Assembly (NCBI RefSeq): GCF_000321225.1
Contig: NW_004450939.1
Location: 1,198,293-1,262,292, forward strand
Origin: Odobenus rosmarus divergens
Taxonomy: Eukaryota; Chordata; Mammalia; Carnivora; Odobenidae
DNA: 64,000 nucleotides
Reading direction: 5' to 3'
The translations under genes were made by a program, and so were the position numbers. Shown here in pieces: positions 1 through 12,614 of this stretch. How positions within the stretch are numbered: position 1 is the stretch's first letter; every line of letters begins with the position of its first letter. A model generated the notes under the pieces. It was not told where the DNA came from. It searched no databases and saw nothing but the letters and a program-made list of their open reading frames with translations.

Positions 1-172
1 TGACAGAGAGATAGAGAGAGAGCACAAGTAGGCAGAGTGGCAGGCAGAGGGAGAGAGAGAAACAGGCTCCCCACTGAGCAGGGAGCCCGATGAGGGACTC
101 GATCCCAGGACCCCGGGATCATGACCTGAGCTGAAGGCAGCCGCTCAATCGACTGAGCCACCCAGGCGCCCC
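1..172 (-). repeat. Can-SINE (tRNA-Lys-derived), cut by window edge
   Basis: On the + strand this reads as the reverse of a Can-SINE: an AG-rich body, then the conserved block ending in GAGCCACCCAGGCGCCCC. The A-rich tail lies outside the window. The match to the carnivore consensus is close, so this is a fairly young copy. Confidence 0.95.
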
Positions 173-1122
173 GACCCTAAATTTTTCTATTTGCCTAGAA
201 CTTATTTTAAATTGTTGGTATCCTAGAGACATCATTTTCCTACTAAAGTCTTTGTGGATTGACTCACATTGAAGTATTAAAACCCTTCTATAATTAATGA
301 ATTCTCTTCGGCTCTCTGTGTTTCAGAATAACATATAGTATGTAATGCACCTTCAATGAGAAAAGTTCCAGTGAGATGTGTATTTACTGGCTGTAAATGC
401 TCATTGTCACATATGCCAGTGCCCATGGGTTTTTAAATTAGAATAAAGAAAAGTCTTTTTCTGAAATGGGGTTAATTACAAAATGAAATAAATTGTTCTC
501 TCACAGAATTAAAGAATAGTAGAGGTGAAGGTTTCTATAGATTAGTCTAATCTAGCATACACATTTTATAGGCTGGGAAGCTGATGCAGGAGAAACTGAC
601 TAGTTGAAGATCACCCAGCTAGAGAGTATAGAGAATGAGGTCTAGAGCTGGTCCCATTCACCTTTATTGCTTAAAGTTAAATTTGCAACAGTTTTGAAAA
701 TTAAGTACATAGGTACTTAAATACATGAAATGAAAAATGTATTTACTATTTCATAATGATGCATCTAGAAGGACAAACCTAGGCTCATCTTTTTTCAGTT
801 GCTTATTCCTACACCAGAGGATGGCCTCTCTTCTACATTACCATCACCACTTTCCATCTTTCTAATTAAATATATTAATTGAATAAATGCATTCTTTGCT
901 TTATGACATTATTTGTTTTTCCTTCTGCCAATATTTCCCAGTATCTCCTACTGATCTCCTTTCTTGTCATAGTTTCCTTTAACTTTATTTTTTTCAAAAC
1001 TCCAATATTTTACTATTTTTTCCTTCCATGGAGTAAGTGGGAAAGTCAGAGGCTGGGGTGAAATGAAGAAGAAAGGGTGGAAAGAATAAAGGGAGAGAGA
1101 GAAAAATAAGATTATTTCTTTC
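173..1122. other. Intergenic; probable MIR fragment, otherwise unassigned
   Basis: AT-rich sequence with no supported gene. A stretch near 570-650 resembles the core of an ancient MIR SINE (gain of 'ctgatgcaggagaaactga', then a 'gatcacccagctag' motif). The short open frame at 879-1061 looks like chance. Confidence 0.5.
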
Positions 1123-1189
1123 TTTCAAATTATTTTTTATTTATTAAAATTTTTTTTTCTTAAAAACTTGATTTGAGAGAGAGCAGAGC

Positions 1190-1223
<34 letters not shown>

Positions 1224-1363
1224 ATGGGCTGGGGGGAGGGGCAGAGGGAGAAGCAGACTCCCCGCTGAGCAGGGAGTCTGACACAAGGCTCCATCCCGGG
1301 ACCCTGGGATCATGACCTGAGCCCAAGGCAGATGCTTAACCGACTGAGCCACCCAAGTGCCCC
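1123..1363 (-). repeat. Can-SINE with (GA)n expansion
   Basis: Reverse-oriented Can-SINE ending in GAGCCACCCAAGTGCCCC. The target duplication AGATTATTTCTT is seen at 1109-1120 and 1364-1375. An uninterrupted GA dinucleotide run occupies about 1191-1222 in the pyrimidine-rich part of the element. Confidence 0.95.
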
Positions 1364-1481
1364 AGATTATTTCTTCCTAACTTTCTATTTCTTTTGTTTT
1401 CAGGTGTCAATACTTTTACAATGTTTTGCACACACAAAAAAACAGAACTAAATGTACATCAATAAGAAAACTGTTAACTAA

Positions 1482-1548
1482 GTGGTTCTCAAAATTTGGT
1501 CTGTATCAGAATCTCCTCTGAACCCTCTTAAAAATATAGATGTTTGAG
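1482..1548 (+). repeat. MER5A-like DNA transposon fragment, left part
   Basis: Begins with a 'GTGGTTCTCAAAATTTGGTC' type terminus and continues through 'TCAGAATCTCC', as in the short hAT-Charlie relative MER5A. It is broken at about 1549 by the retroelement insertion and appears to resume after 2102. Confidence 0.65.
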
Positions 1549-1929
1549 ACATTGGAGAGGGTATGTGCTATGGTGAGCGCTGTGAATAGTGTAAGACTGA
1601 TGAATCATAGACCTGTACCTCTGAAACAAATAATACATTATATGTTAAAAAAAAAAAAGAAGATAGTAGGAAGGGAAAAATGAAGGGGGAGAAATCGGAG
1701 GAGAAGACAAACCATGAGAGACTATGGACTCTGAGAAACAAACTGAGGGTTTTATAGGGCAGGGGGGTAGGGGGATGGGTTAGCCCGGTGATGGGTATTA
1801 AGGAGGGCATGTACTGAATGGAGAACTGGATGTTATATGCAAACAATGAATCATGGAACACTACATCAAAAACTAATGATGTAATGTATGGTGATTAACA
1901 TAACATAATAAAATTAAATTAAAAAAAAA
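1549..1929 (+). mobile_element. 5'-truncated carnivore L1 3' end
   Basis: Sense-strand 3' UTR of a carnivore LINE-1. Recognisable parts are 'gagagactatggactctgag' (about 1706-1735), 'gatgggttagcc', and the terminal block ending at 1860-1915 'aacactacatcaaaaacta' plus 'gtatggtgattaacataac'. It closes with an A-rich tail (1912-1929). No ORF1 or ORF2 sequence is present. Confidence 0.9.
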
Positions 1930-2101
1930 TATGGTTAAGTGTCTGTCTTCGGCTCAGGTCATGATCCTGGAGTCCCGGGATCGAGTCTCGCATCAGGCTC
2001 CCCGCTCCTTTGGAGCCTGCTTCTCGATCTGCCTCTTTCTCTCTGTCTCTCATGAATGAATGAATAAAATCTTAAAAAAAAAAAAATATATATATATATA
2101 T
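1930..2101 (+). repeat. 5'-truncated Can-SINE directly after L1 poly(A)
   Basis: Sense Can-SINE that starts inside the tRNA-related head ('ggttaagtgtctgtcttcgg'), lacking the usual GGGCGCCTGGGTGGCTCAGT. It ends with AATAAAATCTT, an A-run and an (AT)n tract at about 2086-2103. It abuts the L1 tail without a spacer. See findings. Confidence 0.9.
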
Positions 2102-3912
2102 ATACACGTTTGAGTCCCATGCTGGGCCTTCTGAATCTAAATATGTATAAGCTGGACACTGGCAGCAGGATAATTACTAAACTTCACAAGAGTGTAAGTA
2201 ATGTAAACTGAAATGGGCTAATTAATGCTCTAAACTATTTCCTGATGAACCTATGTGAAGGAATACTATATAGCTATCAAAAAGCATAGTAAGGTAGAGC
2301 AATATGAATTGACATTGATAAATGTCCATAATCTGTTGAGTGAAAGGTCAGGTTAAAGCATGATCAGGTTTAAGATGATCTCATTTATTTTTTAACATAT
2401 ATCATATATGCAATGTAACATATAGCATATGTACTATGTAGCATACATTGTTATGTGTATGCATGTAAGTATAATATCTGAAAGAACAGTGAGCAGCATC
2501 CTAAGTTGTGTTAGAGACTTCCACTTCCACTCAATATATTTCTGTTTTCAAATTTCTATAATGAGTCTATTATGAACTATGCAGAATTGGGGGGAAATAT
2601 TAAAATAAGAAACTGCCTAGGAGCTCCTGTCCTTAAATGACAATGACAGGGAAGCTTCTGAGGAGGCTTAACTTAATTAACACCATTTAAATAATTTACC
2701 ACTGTGAAAAATGTTTTATTCATTCCTTTCCCGAGCTTACTCTTTTCAAACATTCTAAATTACAGGCAGAACATGTTTAACTTAGCTTGTAAATTAACCT
2801 CTTCATCTAGAACAGGGAAGAATACAAAATTCTATGCCTACCTTTTTCATTGTGGTAAAAGCTGTAACTCTTAGTGAGGCCAGCTGATCAACATCTATGA
2901 ATGAGAAAGAAAGAAAACGATCATCTTTCAAGCCAGATACCTTGTTTAGGTTACAGGTGCTAGTGAAATATATTGCTACGTTCTAACACTAGAGTGTCTT
3001 GGAACATGAGTGAGTATTTTATTAAAGAGGGAAAGATAGGTTCTGGTTTTCTAGGCGGCATTAAATGTAAAAAAAAAAAAGAAATATAAAAATCAATTAA
3101 CTATTTCTCACAGATAAGGGTGTGGTTAATCGATTTGGGTCCCTTAGTAAAAAGTTCAGAAGAAGTTGACTTTCATATTTTTATTTGCAAGGAGAACAGT
3201 TTCCCAGACACTACGCTGTGCAGCCACTCTTAGGAAGAGAGAAAAAATATAGACAAGCAGTGCCTGTTTATGTTTCTTTGCAGTTTCCTTCTTCCTTGGA
3301 TCCATCTCCCTTGTATAGACCAGGGCACATGAAGAAATGTCCACTCAAAGACAGATGTTTGTTGATAAGCAATTCTTACAATTTAGGTATATCAACATGG
3401 CTAGTGTTTTAGAGCTCTCACGGAATACTCAGTAACCTTCTCTTCGCAAATTCTCCGAGCTACCTTAATGATGCTGCTGTTGTTTCTCATTCGGTCTGTT
3501 TACGTACTTTCAGCTTAGGGATACTAAGCCAAAAACAGGCTTGAGCATATTGTTACTGGTTATTAATATCAACATTTCTAGAAGACATTAATGTCAGTCA
3601 CAGGAATAAGGAAATATATGGAGATTCTCTTGAAGTTGCATAAGGTTCTTGATAGTAAATGTGTTGTGTATAAGATTTATACATCAATATTGTACATATA
3701 TTATAATACATGTATGGATATGTATATATACACAACTCATACATTTATATGCACATATGTATGTATTTCCTCTGAACAGTGTTATGTTTTTCTATGAAGT
3801 CGGAGGAATTAGGATATGAAACTTAATGAAACCTAATATTTATTGAGCATTTACCATGCTCTAGACTTGTCTGATTTAACCATCATGACTACCTGTCTAA
3901 ATATAATTTTCA
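2102..3912. other. Intergenic; MER5A remainder, then unassigned
   Basis: The first ~50 bases look like the right part of the MER5A fragment seen at 1482. The rest is AT-rich and repeats such as 'catatatgcaatgtaacatat' at 2400-2460 are low complexity. No gene, RNA or clear repeat recognised. Confidence 0.5.
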
Positions 3913-4099
3913 GGGTGCCTGGGTGGAGCAGCTGGTTGAGTGATCGACTCTTGGTTTCAGCTCAGGTCATGATCTCAGGGTCATGAGATTGAACCCTGTG
4001 TTGGCCTCTCTGCTCAGCCCAGCATCTGCTTAAGACTCTCTCTGCCCCTCCCCTCTGCGCACGTGCTCTCTCTCTCAAATAAATGCCTTTTAAACAAAT
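3913..4099 (+). repeat. Can-SINE, older copy
   Basis: Sense Can-SINE with a diverged head (GGGTGCCTGGGTGGAGCAGC) and a tail ending in AAATAAATG and A-rich sequence. A perfect 14-bp target duplication AAATATAATTTTCA lies at 3899-3912 and 4100-4113. Confidence 0.95.
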
Positions 4100-4113
4100 A
4101 AATATAATTTTCA

Positions 4114-4652
4114 AGAAACTAAAAACATGATTCTCATTCCAATTTAGAATGAACATATGCTAAAGATTTATTAACTCATTAATGAACAAATCGGCAACAT
4201 AATAAAGTGGTTCAAAAAGTATTTTGAGGAACTGGGTGTTTAGAGACACATAAGAGGAATGTTAGAATAAGACTGATCTTGGGGGCAGTAAAAGAATTAT
4301 CACCTTTGGGGCTATCTTTTCTACCTGACAGAAATTACTTGCTGTTCCACTGTATCTACCTTCAAGTTAACATGTAACTCCACAGAGCCTAAGATCTTAA
4401 TTTATGTACAAATCATACTCAAAGTTCTGTATGAAAATCCAACAAAGGAATGTTACCCCCGATAACGAAATAATCCGTGAATAGGCTGGTTAAATAATGC
4501 TCCAGTGTGACATTGAAAGTACACTCTGCACTTTTTCTGCCTTACAGCCAAGTGTTAGATACTATCTTTCAACGTACTCTATTGTATAAGTACTTTTATT
4601 ATTCTCATTAATTTGTTAGAGTTAAGAAAAAATATCAGATTCATATATGCTA
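4114..4652. other. Intergenic, nothing recognised
   Basis: AT-rich sequence without a supported gene or identified repeat. Confidence 0.5.
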
Positions 4653-4668
4653 AGTCACATATATTTTA

Positions 4669-4730
4669 AATAATTTTTTATTGTTATGTTAATCACCATA
4701 CATTACATCATTAGTTTTTGATGTAGTGTT
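4669..4730 (-). mobile_element. 62-bp L1 insertion (3' tip only)
   Basis: The reverse complement matches the last ~60 bases of the carnivore L1 3' end seen in the other orientation at 1857-1915. A perfect 16-bp duplication AGTCACATATATTTTA flanks it (4653-4668 and 4731-4746), which marks target-primed insertion with extreme 5' truncation. Confidence 0.92.
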
Positions 4731-4746
4731 AGTCACATATATTTTA

Positions 4747-6535
4747 TAAAGCAGTAAAAAGATCTGAGTTTGAGGTCAGCTCTACTCTATATTCCCATTT
4801 ATAAACTGGGAATAGCTATATTCATTTAGCACCATATTTATTACTTGACTTTTGTCTTATTTATCTTATTTGACTGATTTGGCATTGTGTTGTATTTGTG
4901 ATTTTTAAATGACAGTCTATGCCAAATTCTTTTGGGAGGTGAACAGAATATTAATATAGTTATAGCTATGAAGATTTAACTTTGAATGCCTATGTACATT
5001 TCTCTATACATCTCTTATATCTCTCTCAAATTGTATATTAATTACTAAACATGTGACTCTTTCCATATCCCCCAAACTCTGGGCTACTCAGCCCAATTGA
5101 TTATTGTATGTATTGTACAAATGAGGTCTTTAGAGGTTGCTTAACTTTAATATGAAAAAACTCTTGAATGGCCATGGCCTGCATCCCTAAGCCAACTGGT
5201 TAATTCACAAATATGTATTATTGGTTAGGAGAGAGCAAAAAAACCTACATATATGTCTTCTAAAGATGTAACCCATCATCAGTCTCAGAAAAACAAATCC
5301 AGTGTGTTTTCATACATTTTGTCAGTTTTTGCAAATATCCTGATCCACCTGAATATATGTTTGTTAATTTTTGCATTTATGTGGTCTATATACTTCAATA
5401 AATGCAATTCATTTTTTTAAAAGAAAGGAAAGAAAAGCAAATCCAAATGCCTATTTATGAGAGTTTATATATTTGGAAAAGACATAACAAAAACTAAACT
5501 AAGAATAGATACAGGACTTTTTTGAAATGAAAAAGATGTCCTATGCTCTTTTGCAAAAGATCTTGGTTTTCCTTAACCAATTCTATTATTCCTATATATC
5601 TTGAAGCCCTCTAGGTTCTTCATATTAGTAATTAATTGTACAATTATTATGAATTATTATTATTATTATGTATACCTGACAGTCTGACATATCATTTACC
5701 ACAAAACTTTTCTAGGACCAGTTTTCAGTTTTCAGTTTTTGTTGCTGTCATTAATGTTTTTGCTGGAAACAGAGATAACAAAGAATTAAAATTCTGGGCC
5801 TGGATACATGATTTATTATGATAGAAAAAGTCTGAATGCCTCTTCTGAATCATAACGCACTGGCTATCAATTCCCAGAATAATAATTAAACCTCTTAACC
5901 CTGCTGATGTGGAAAAGAGCCAATGCAAAGCAGTTGAGCTCAAAGCTTTACATATTTCTCCATATGAATTCTTAGACATCTGCAGAATACCTGAGTCAGA
6001 CCTGTCCTTGAATACATTTATTGGCTTCTCCTCGAGTTCTATATATATCACACAGCTCCCCAGGCATCCTTAGAGCTCTAGCTGTTTAGGCTCACTCATT
6101 TCTTAAAACTGGCTTGGTCTCTGACCTCAAATATTGCAGAAATCAGCATCCCTCCTACATTACTGAAGACTTTCTAGGGGCTTATGTTTTCCCAAGTCAG
6201 ATTCTGCCCCAATTTCTGGTTTAGGATGAAATGCGTTTTTTGTGTGTGTCTGGCTAACTGTAATTCTTCTTTATTCTCAGTCCTAAAATAGCCCAAACAG
6301 GAAGCAGAGTCCTATCCTTTTAATCTCTCCCACCCGCCCTAACCACATATCATAAGTACAAGCAGTGAATATAGTTGGTTTTTCTGAAGGATTGAGGTAA
6401 TACAAAACTGGGTATTAAGAGCTTGTTCTTAGAGTTCTGTGTCATTCTGGTCCTTTTTTTCTCCTTAGGTCTTAGCCATCCAGCATTTTCTGTGCCCCTT
6501 GTATCTCTCCTCAACTTCATCACTTCGTCACTGAG
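4747..6535. other. Intergenic, no gene recognised
   Basis: AT-rich sequence with a short (TTA)n tract near 5650-5670. The open frames at 5636-5821 (+) and 5725-6051 (-) overlap each other on opposite strands, have no recognisable domain, and look like chance. Confidence 0.45.
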
Positions 6536-6621
6536 CCAGGCTCAGTCAGTAGAGCATGTACCCTTGATCTCAGGGTTGTGAGTTCGAGACCTACATTGCG
6601 GGTAGAGCTTACTTAAAAAAA
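6536..6621 (+). repeat. Short Can-SINE head (tRNA-related part only)
   Basis: The sequence runs from CAGGCTCAGTCAGTAGAGCATG through 'gggttgtgagttcgagacc' to 'gagcttacttaaaaaaa'. This is the short, older tRNA-like form without the CT-rich body. Confidence 0.8.
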
Positions 6622-7439
6622 GTTCTTCCCACTTTCTACTCATTCCTGCATTCCCTTACCCTCTTCAAATTATTCTTAACAGTTTCTTTTTCTCTCTTCT
6701 CTCTTTCTTCAGCCAGGATGACCTACCAAGATGCTTGCTAAACAAGAGTATTCTCCCTAAAAGAAATTCTGCCACCAGCTAGTTTTTAAATTGAGAGAAT
6801 AATATATGCATAAGGTTTCAAAACCGTCAACAGTAATATAAAGAACGCAGAAAAAATATGATTTTTTTTCACCTCATACTGCGAAGACCCCATTCCCATG
6901 GTTCTCTTTCTCAAAGAACCCTCATACCAGATTCTTGAGTATATAAGTACAAGTACAGTCCCACTTTTCAAAACATAGTGCTGCATATCTCCCATTTCCC
7001 TCTCCAGATGAACTCTCTACCTTTCTTACTCTGCTTGGAGCTCCATTATGGATTAATCCTCAGACTCGCTCACCTCTGGCTTTGTGTTGAAAGATCTAAG
7101 GGGAAGAGAGAGGTGGGGCCTTGGCTGGGCATCCTAGGTTCCCCTTGGTGGCTCTCTCCAACTACTTTCATTCCAGTTCTGGTAACTGTGACTTCCTTCC
7201 ATCTCTTCAGGTCTATTTGTGGTTATAATGCCTTGCATTATCTCTAGAGGTTTCTCCACCACGCCCTCCCAAATTTATTAACAGTCTCCTTTGAGAACTC
7301 CTCAGGTTATCCAGTTTGAATGTGACCTGGTGGAATCCTAAAGATATAAATGGGACCACCATTTATGCAGTTTTCTGGAGCTTAGATGTCAGGATGTATC
7401 AACTCACATGAAATCTACCTTAGGCCTTTATAAGCATAG
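6622..7439. other. Intergenic, possible ancient repeat
   Basis: The segment about 6780-7330 has moderate GC and the texture of an old interspersed repeat, but I cannot assign a family. The frame at 6978-7247 is not recognised as a protein. Confidence 0.35.
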
Positions 7440-8230
7440 TTTTGAATCACACTGCTGTAATTTATTTACCTGTCCCTGAATGTTGGCAGTTAGGTTATTT
7501 CCTGTTTATGACACTGATGCAAACATATAACCTTGTGTTTATATTTTTGCACTTATGTACAAATAGAACTGCAGAATAATTTTTTTAAAAAATAGTAACT
7601 GCTGTACCAAAGCCTATAGGCACTTAAAATATTAGTAAATGCCAACAATTGCCCCCTTAGAGATTTGTATTAGTTTTGTACTGCCTCTGATAGTATCTTG
7701 ACAGTACGGTTAATTCTTTACCAAACCCATTAAGTGAAAGGTGGTATCTCATTGCCATTTTAATTTGCATCCTAAGAATTGTGAAAGTTTAACAACTTTA
7801 TATTTAAAATTATTTTTTCCCAGAAAGCTCCTTTCCCCATCTCTTCTTGATGTATAAGTGCTTTTATTATATATTAAGGAAATTAATTCTTTGTCTCTTT
7901 CATGCATTTCAAATACTTGTTTTCAGATTATCATTGATTTTTAACTTTGCTTAGGGAACATTTACAATGAAGAAAGTTATATTTGCTTAGTAACACTTCT
8001 CAACCATTTTTTAAAAAATGTCTTTGTTAGAAAGACCTTCCCCATCTTGAGACAATTGAAAGATTCTTCTTGTTTTCTTCAGTATTTTTGTGGTTTTTAC
8101 TTTCTATATTTCTATGTTTAAAACTTTGAACTCTGGAAATTTTTAGCATAAAAAATTAAGTAGATCTAGTTCCTTCCAGATGTTAGTATTATTCCTTCTC
8201 CATTTAATGACTAATCTTGCCCATTTCCCA
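7440..8230 (-). repeat. Ancient L1M fragment, antisense
   Basis: Antisense L1 phrases are recognisable: 'tgttggcagttaggttattt', 'gcacttatgtacaaatagaa', and 'ggtggtatctcattgccatt' at 7740-7770. It is strongly diverged, so the ends are approximate, and a Can-SINE follows. Confidence 0.65.
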
Positions 8231-8263
8231 TGACTTCAAAAATGCCACCCCAATGCCACTTTT

Positions 8264-8372
8264 TTAAAGATTTTATTTTTAAGAAATCTCTACACCCAGT
8301 GTGGGGCTTGAACTCACAACCTCAAAATCAAGAGTAGCATGTTCTACTGACTGAGCCACCAGGCACCCCCAA
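8264..8372 (-). repeat. Short Can-SINE, antisense
   Basis: Reads as 'taaagattttatttttaaga' then ends in GAGCCACCAGGCACCCCC. The target duplication AATGCCACTTTT is at 8252-8263 and 8373-8384. Confidence 0.93.
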
Positions 8373-8384
8373 AATGCCACTTTT

Positions 8385-8914
8385 ATATATATATTGAATT
8401 TCCATATTCATTTGAATTTAATTCTGAATTTCTACTCTGCTTTATTGTTTTGGCAGCTGAGTTTATTAGTTGTAGTAGTCTGTATTGATTCAATGGTCAT
8501 AGCATTCCTCCACCATCATTTCTTCATTCAGCTCTTTGCTAGCTGAGGTTCTCTATACAGCAGATTTTTCAAGAAGGGGCTCATGGGAAGTATACTTTTT
8601 GACTTCTTCCACATTTGAAAGTATCTGTTGCCTTTATGCTATGGGTATAACAGTTTCTACGGGTATAAAATTATTGCATGACATTTGTCCCCCCTGGTGA
8701 TTTCTGAAAATTATTATAGAATTCAACAACTCGGTAGAGAAGTCTGGAGCCAGTTAATTTTTTCCCTATTGTAATGACTTGACCTTTTTTGCTCGAATGT
8801 CCAGAGACTCTTTTTTGCTGTTTACTGAGTATACTGATCAATGTTGATTAGTTCGTATTAATTTTTCTTCTGGGACATGGCATGAACTTTGAACATGTTG
8901 ACTTAAGTCTTCAA
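8385..8914. other. Intergenic, unassigned, L1-like texture
   Basis: AT-rich sequence of the kind found in old antisense L1 ('ttgcctttatgctatgggta'), but not secure enough to assign. Confidence 0.35.
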
Positions 8915-9970
8915 CCTCCTATAAGATGGTAGACTGAGTTCACAAGACAGAGGCATCCCTTCCATTGTAAACACTTTGAAAAAATCAAAAAGAAGACTAG
9001 AAAGGCAATGTGATGGCTGAACTGAATATCAGCTGAGGCTCTAACTCCGAATGAAGCAGACTCAAAGATGAAGAGATGGAAAACTGAAAGACAAATTAAA
9101 AGACAGGCAGGGGGAATGGGAAGATCCAACATATGCCAAACAGACTTCCTGAAGGAGCACATAGAAAGAATGGGGAAGTAGAATATTCAGGGAGCTAATG
9201 ACTGCAAATTTTCCAGAACTTAAGAAGGACATCACATACTGAATCCCTAACAGTATAAATAAGAACATATTTCAAACACATAATAATGAAACCACAGAAC
9301 ATCCCCAAAGACAGAACATTCTAATAGTGATGGAGGGAAAATTATCTACTAAAGAATGATAATCAGTCAAATAGCAACCATAGATACCATAAGACAATAA
9401 CCAATACCTTCAAAGGCTGAAGGAAGAATCACTGTTAACCTATAATTCTATGCCAAGCTAGCAATCATTTAGCAAAATAAAGTCACATTTATACACACAA
9501 TGATTGATAGCTTAATACCACAGACCCTTACTGTAAGGACTCTAAAGGATATACTTAAGCAAGAAGGAACATGGACGAAGATGAAACAGCTGATGCAAGA
9601 AGCCATGGTAAGAAGAGAAATGGGTAAAATATCTCAGAAAAAAATATGTATTAATCCTAAAAGCAGCAACAACAATTTCTTTAAAAAAGACATTTGATGG
9701 GTTTTAAAACAATGAAAATAAAATGGTAGGCATGGCATGTTATATGGAAAGTAGGCTGTTTGGGGAGAAGTTAAATTGCTCTAGATCTTTGAGAAAGAGA
9801 CCTGATAATTTTAGAATTACTTAAAAATAATAAAAAATTTAATATTCATGTTGAAAATTTGAAGGTAATCAATAAAGTTATAGAAACAGAATGTAGAAAA
9901 CAGTAACGGGGGAAACGTAATGAAATAAAACTTGATGAATCAAAATGCAAGATTTGATAGGAATAAAGAA
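8915..9970 (+). repeat. Ancient L1-lineage fragment (L1M/HAL1-like), sense
   Basis: Purine-rich sense-strand L1-type sequence. Recognisable phrases include 'aatgaaaccacagaacatcc' (about 9286-9305), 'ccttcaaaggctgaaggaag', 'taattctatgccaagctagc', and 'actctaaaggatatacttaa'. All frames are broken. Which L1 subfamily it belongs to needs a library search. Confidence 0.7.
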
Positions 9971-12614
9971 AGCCAAAAAAAAATCTATAATGAATAGAGA
10001 TATTCTTTCTTTTTAGTTTGTTCATTTATATTTTTGAATTTTTTTCTGTCGCATTTATTCCGTTTTCTTCTTCAGCAACACCGAATGTGCAGGTGATGAA
10101 TTCTATTGCCCGTCTTTCATATCTACTTTTTCCTTTATTATTTCACTTTGCTCAGTTTTTTTTAAGCTTGTTATCTCACATTTCTGTGTTTTCAGCAATA
10201 TCTGTTATTCTGTTATTTCTGCCCTCCATATGGATATGATTTTTGTGATGGTATTATTCTTCTCTTTCATTTTTATCCTGAGCTCTGCCAGATTATTTTG
10301 CATCTGCTTTCTTGAGCCCTTGTATCTCTCTCTCACTATATATATCCCAGATAAATGTGTGTGTATAAAAATTCTTAGGAATTAAAAAAAAATCTATCTT
10401 GACCTCATTTATGGTATAATGTTTCTGGTATGTGGTTGTATCTACCTTTCTTATATCATGTTCTTTTTCCTCTTGGTTTTCTTGTGTTTTATGGTGGCCC
10501 CTTCTTGGCTATTTCTGTTTGGAATGGAGTTGTTCCCAGTCTGGTAGGAGGTAAGGGCCAGGGAATGCCCCCACGAGCCAGCTGCATTACAAGACGTTGC
10601 AGATGAAAGCTGTTTTACCACTTTGCCCTGTGGCATAATTCTAATGCAAGTTAGGAGAAGTTGCACTGGTTTTTCATGAACTTCCATGTGATACAATTTT
10701 CCAGGATGTTTACCTTTGACTTAGCTTTCACAACCGTCAACGTATACAAATTGGCAGCTCAGGGCTGCAGGTCATCCAGGGTTTTGCTTCCCCAGGATAC
10801 ATTGATAGCCTGCTTCTTAGAGAAATGGTGTGCCTGTGCTTTGCTGGTTGAATACTTCCCTTGCCACATGGTCAACAGAGGGGAGAGAAGCTCCTTAGGC
10901 AGCCTAGACACCACCTCTCCTTCCAGAGGAGATGGTGACTGTTTTGCTGCTCAGGGGCCCCACCACCGAGGGAACTGGGCGCTCTGAGAGCTGTCCCAGT
11001 GGACTGAGTAGGTCATTGGGTAGTCGCTTACAGCATTCTCCGTGACTGATGGACAACATTCCCAGGTTTTCTTCATATATCATTGTTCAGAATTTTAGGT
11101 ATTTTCTTGCATCATTGAGGCTTTTTCTTGTATTCCTTGTTATTTTCAGTTGATTTCAGGGAGAAGAGGTGGCAGAGTTATTTTTACTTCATTGCTTTAA
11201 ACTGGAAACCACCTTTTGCCAGACTCGCTTTTAATAACAAGTCACCTCCTGCTACATGTATACTTTTATTGTTTTAGCCCCTTTCTCTGTGGGAGTGGAG
11301 AAGGGCTTACCAGAAAGATTTTTCCTAAAAATAGGAAAAAAGTCACTCCCATCTTACTTTAATGAGACTTCTATTTTATCAGATCAATATTCCCTTTCCA
11401 CTGGATATCCTGGTTCTTAACACATGAGGAAGGCTCCCAAGAGACTTTAATGTTATCTTACAAGCAGACCCAGAACTCAATCAAGAATATTTAAAGTTAA
11501 ATATCTTTATTAATCACAATGCAATTCGTATTGGTAAAATTATTCTACTGATAACAGTTTAAAGACATATGGGGTCTGGGGATGACTGGTAAGTCACATG
11601 TGGAGGGGTCAAATTTATTTGTTATTTTGTATTATCAGTTTCACATTGAATGCTCATTGTTTTGATCAAGTGAGATTTTAGGTTAAGCTATTTTTATCAT
11701 ACAGCAAAAATAGGGAAAATTTTTACTGAAGTTATTCTAAGAAAACTTACAACAGGACCAGAAACAAAACCAACTCAGTAATAATTGCCAGTTGCTGCAA
11801 ATGATCTGTGTGAACAGAAGTCCTATACATGCTTTTCATTTGACCAGGGGTATAGTCAAGGGCTCTAGCTGAAGTCACTTCACATCCTCTCCTTCGTACC
11901 TAGGCTCTCTCAACCCACTGACGAGCCTGGAGAGACTTGAGCAATCATTCCCCACCTAGTATACCATAGTCCTGAGGAGGATGGTGTGTTCAAAGTTGTC
12001 CAGTCTTCCCTGGACACATCTATGTTCTGGGTAAGCGAAGGAGTATTATGCTTAGTGCAAGCAATAATGCTTCCACATAGGAAGGCAAGTCTTGTTTATG
12101 AGTGCTGACCTTTTCTACCTCAGATGTTTTAGCGAACTAGTCTAGAAATACTTCCTGTTTACCTTACCTCTTCCTGAAAGAAAGACTTTCTTTATTTAAG
12201 GATAGATTAATCTGTTTTTCTCACCTTGACAGTAGCCATATTTTTCATGCCTTGTCAGATGAAGAATACTAGAAACATTAATTGGCCGTGATAATAAATA
12301 TTATAGTTAGGGAGTTGTCTTTTGCTTTGGAAGCACATTTACTGCTGTGTGTCCTGTCTCAAACCATCTGTTTTTGGAATAAGTGATTGTCTCTAACCTG
12401 GTCATTCTCCAACATTCATGGTCACAGTCAGGGAGAATCCACATCTTTATAATACTGAATTCCTCTATCCTTTCCATTTCTTAAGTCTTCTTTTTGGTCT
12501 CCATTTTTCTGGAAGCAAATTTATTTTAATAAAACACTTGATTTTGAATAGGAGTTGCACTCATTTTCAAATTGGCCCTTATTTTAGAAGCTTTGCTTTT
12601 TTGTTTAATTAATT
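9971..12614. other. Intergenic, no gene recognised
   Basis: Mixed composition with a somewhat GC-richer patch at 10,480-11,050. Open frames at 10,451-10,696 (-) and 10,661-10,987 (+) show no known domain, splice or poly(A) context. Part of this may be unassigned LTR or LINE sequence. Confidence 0.4.
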
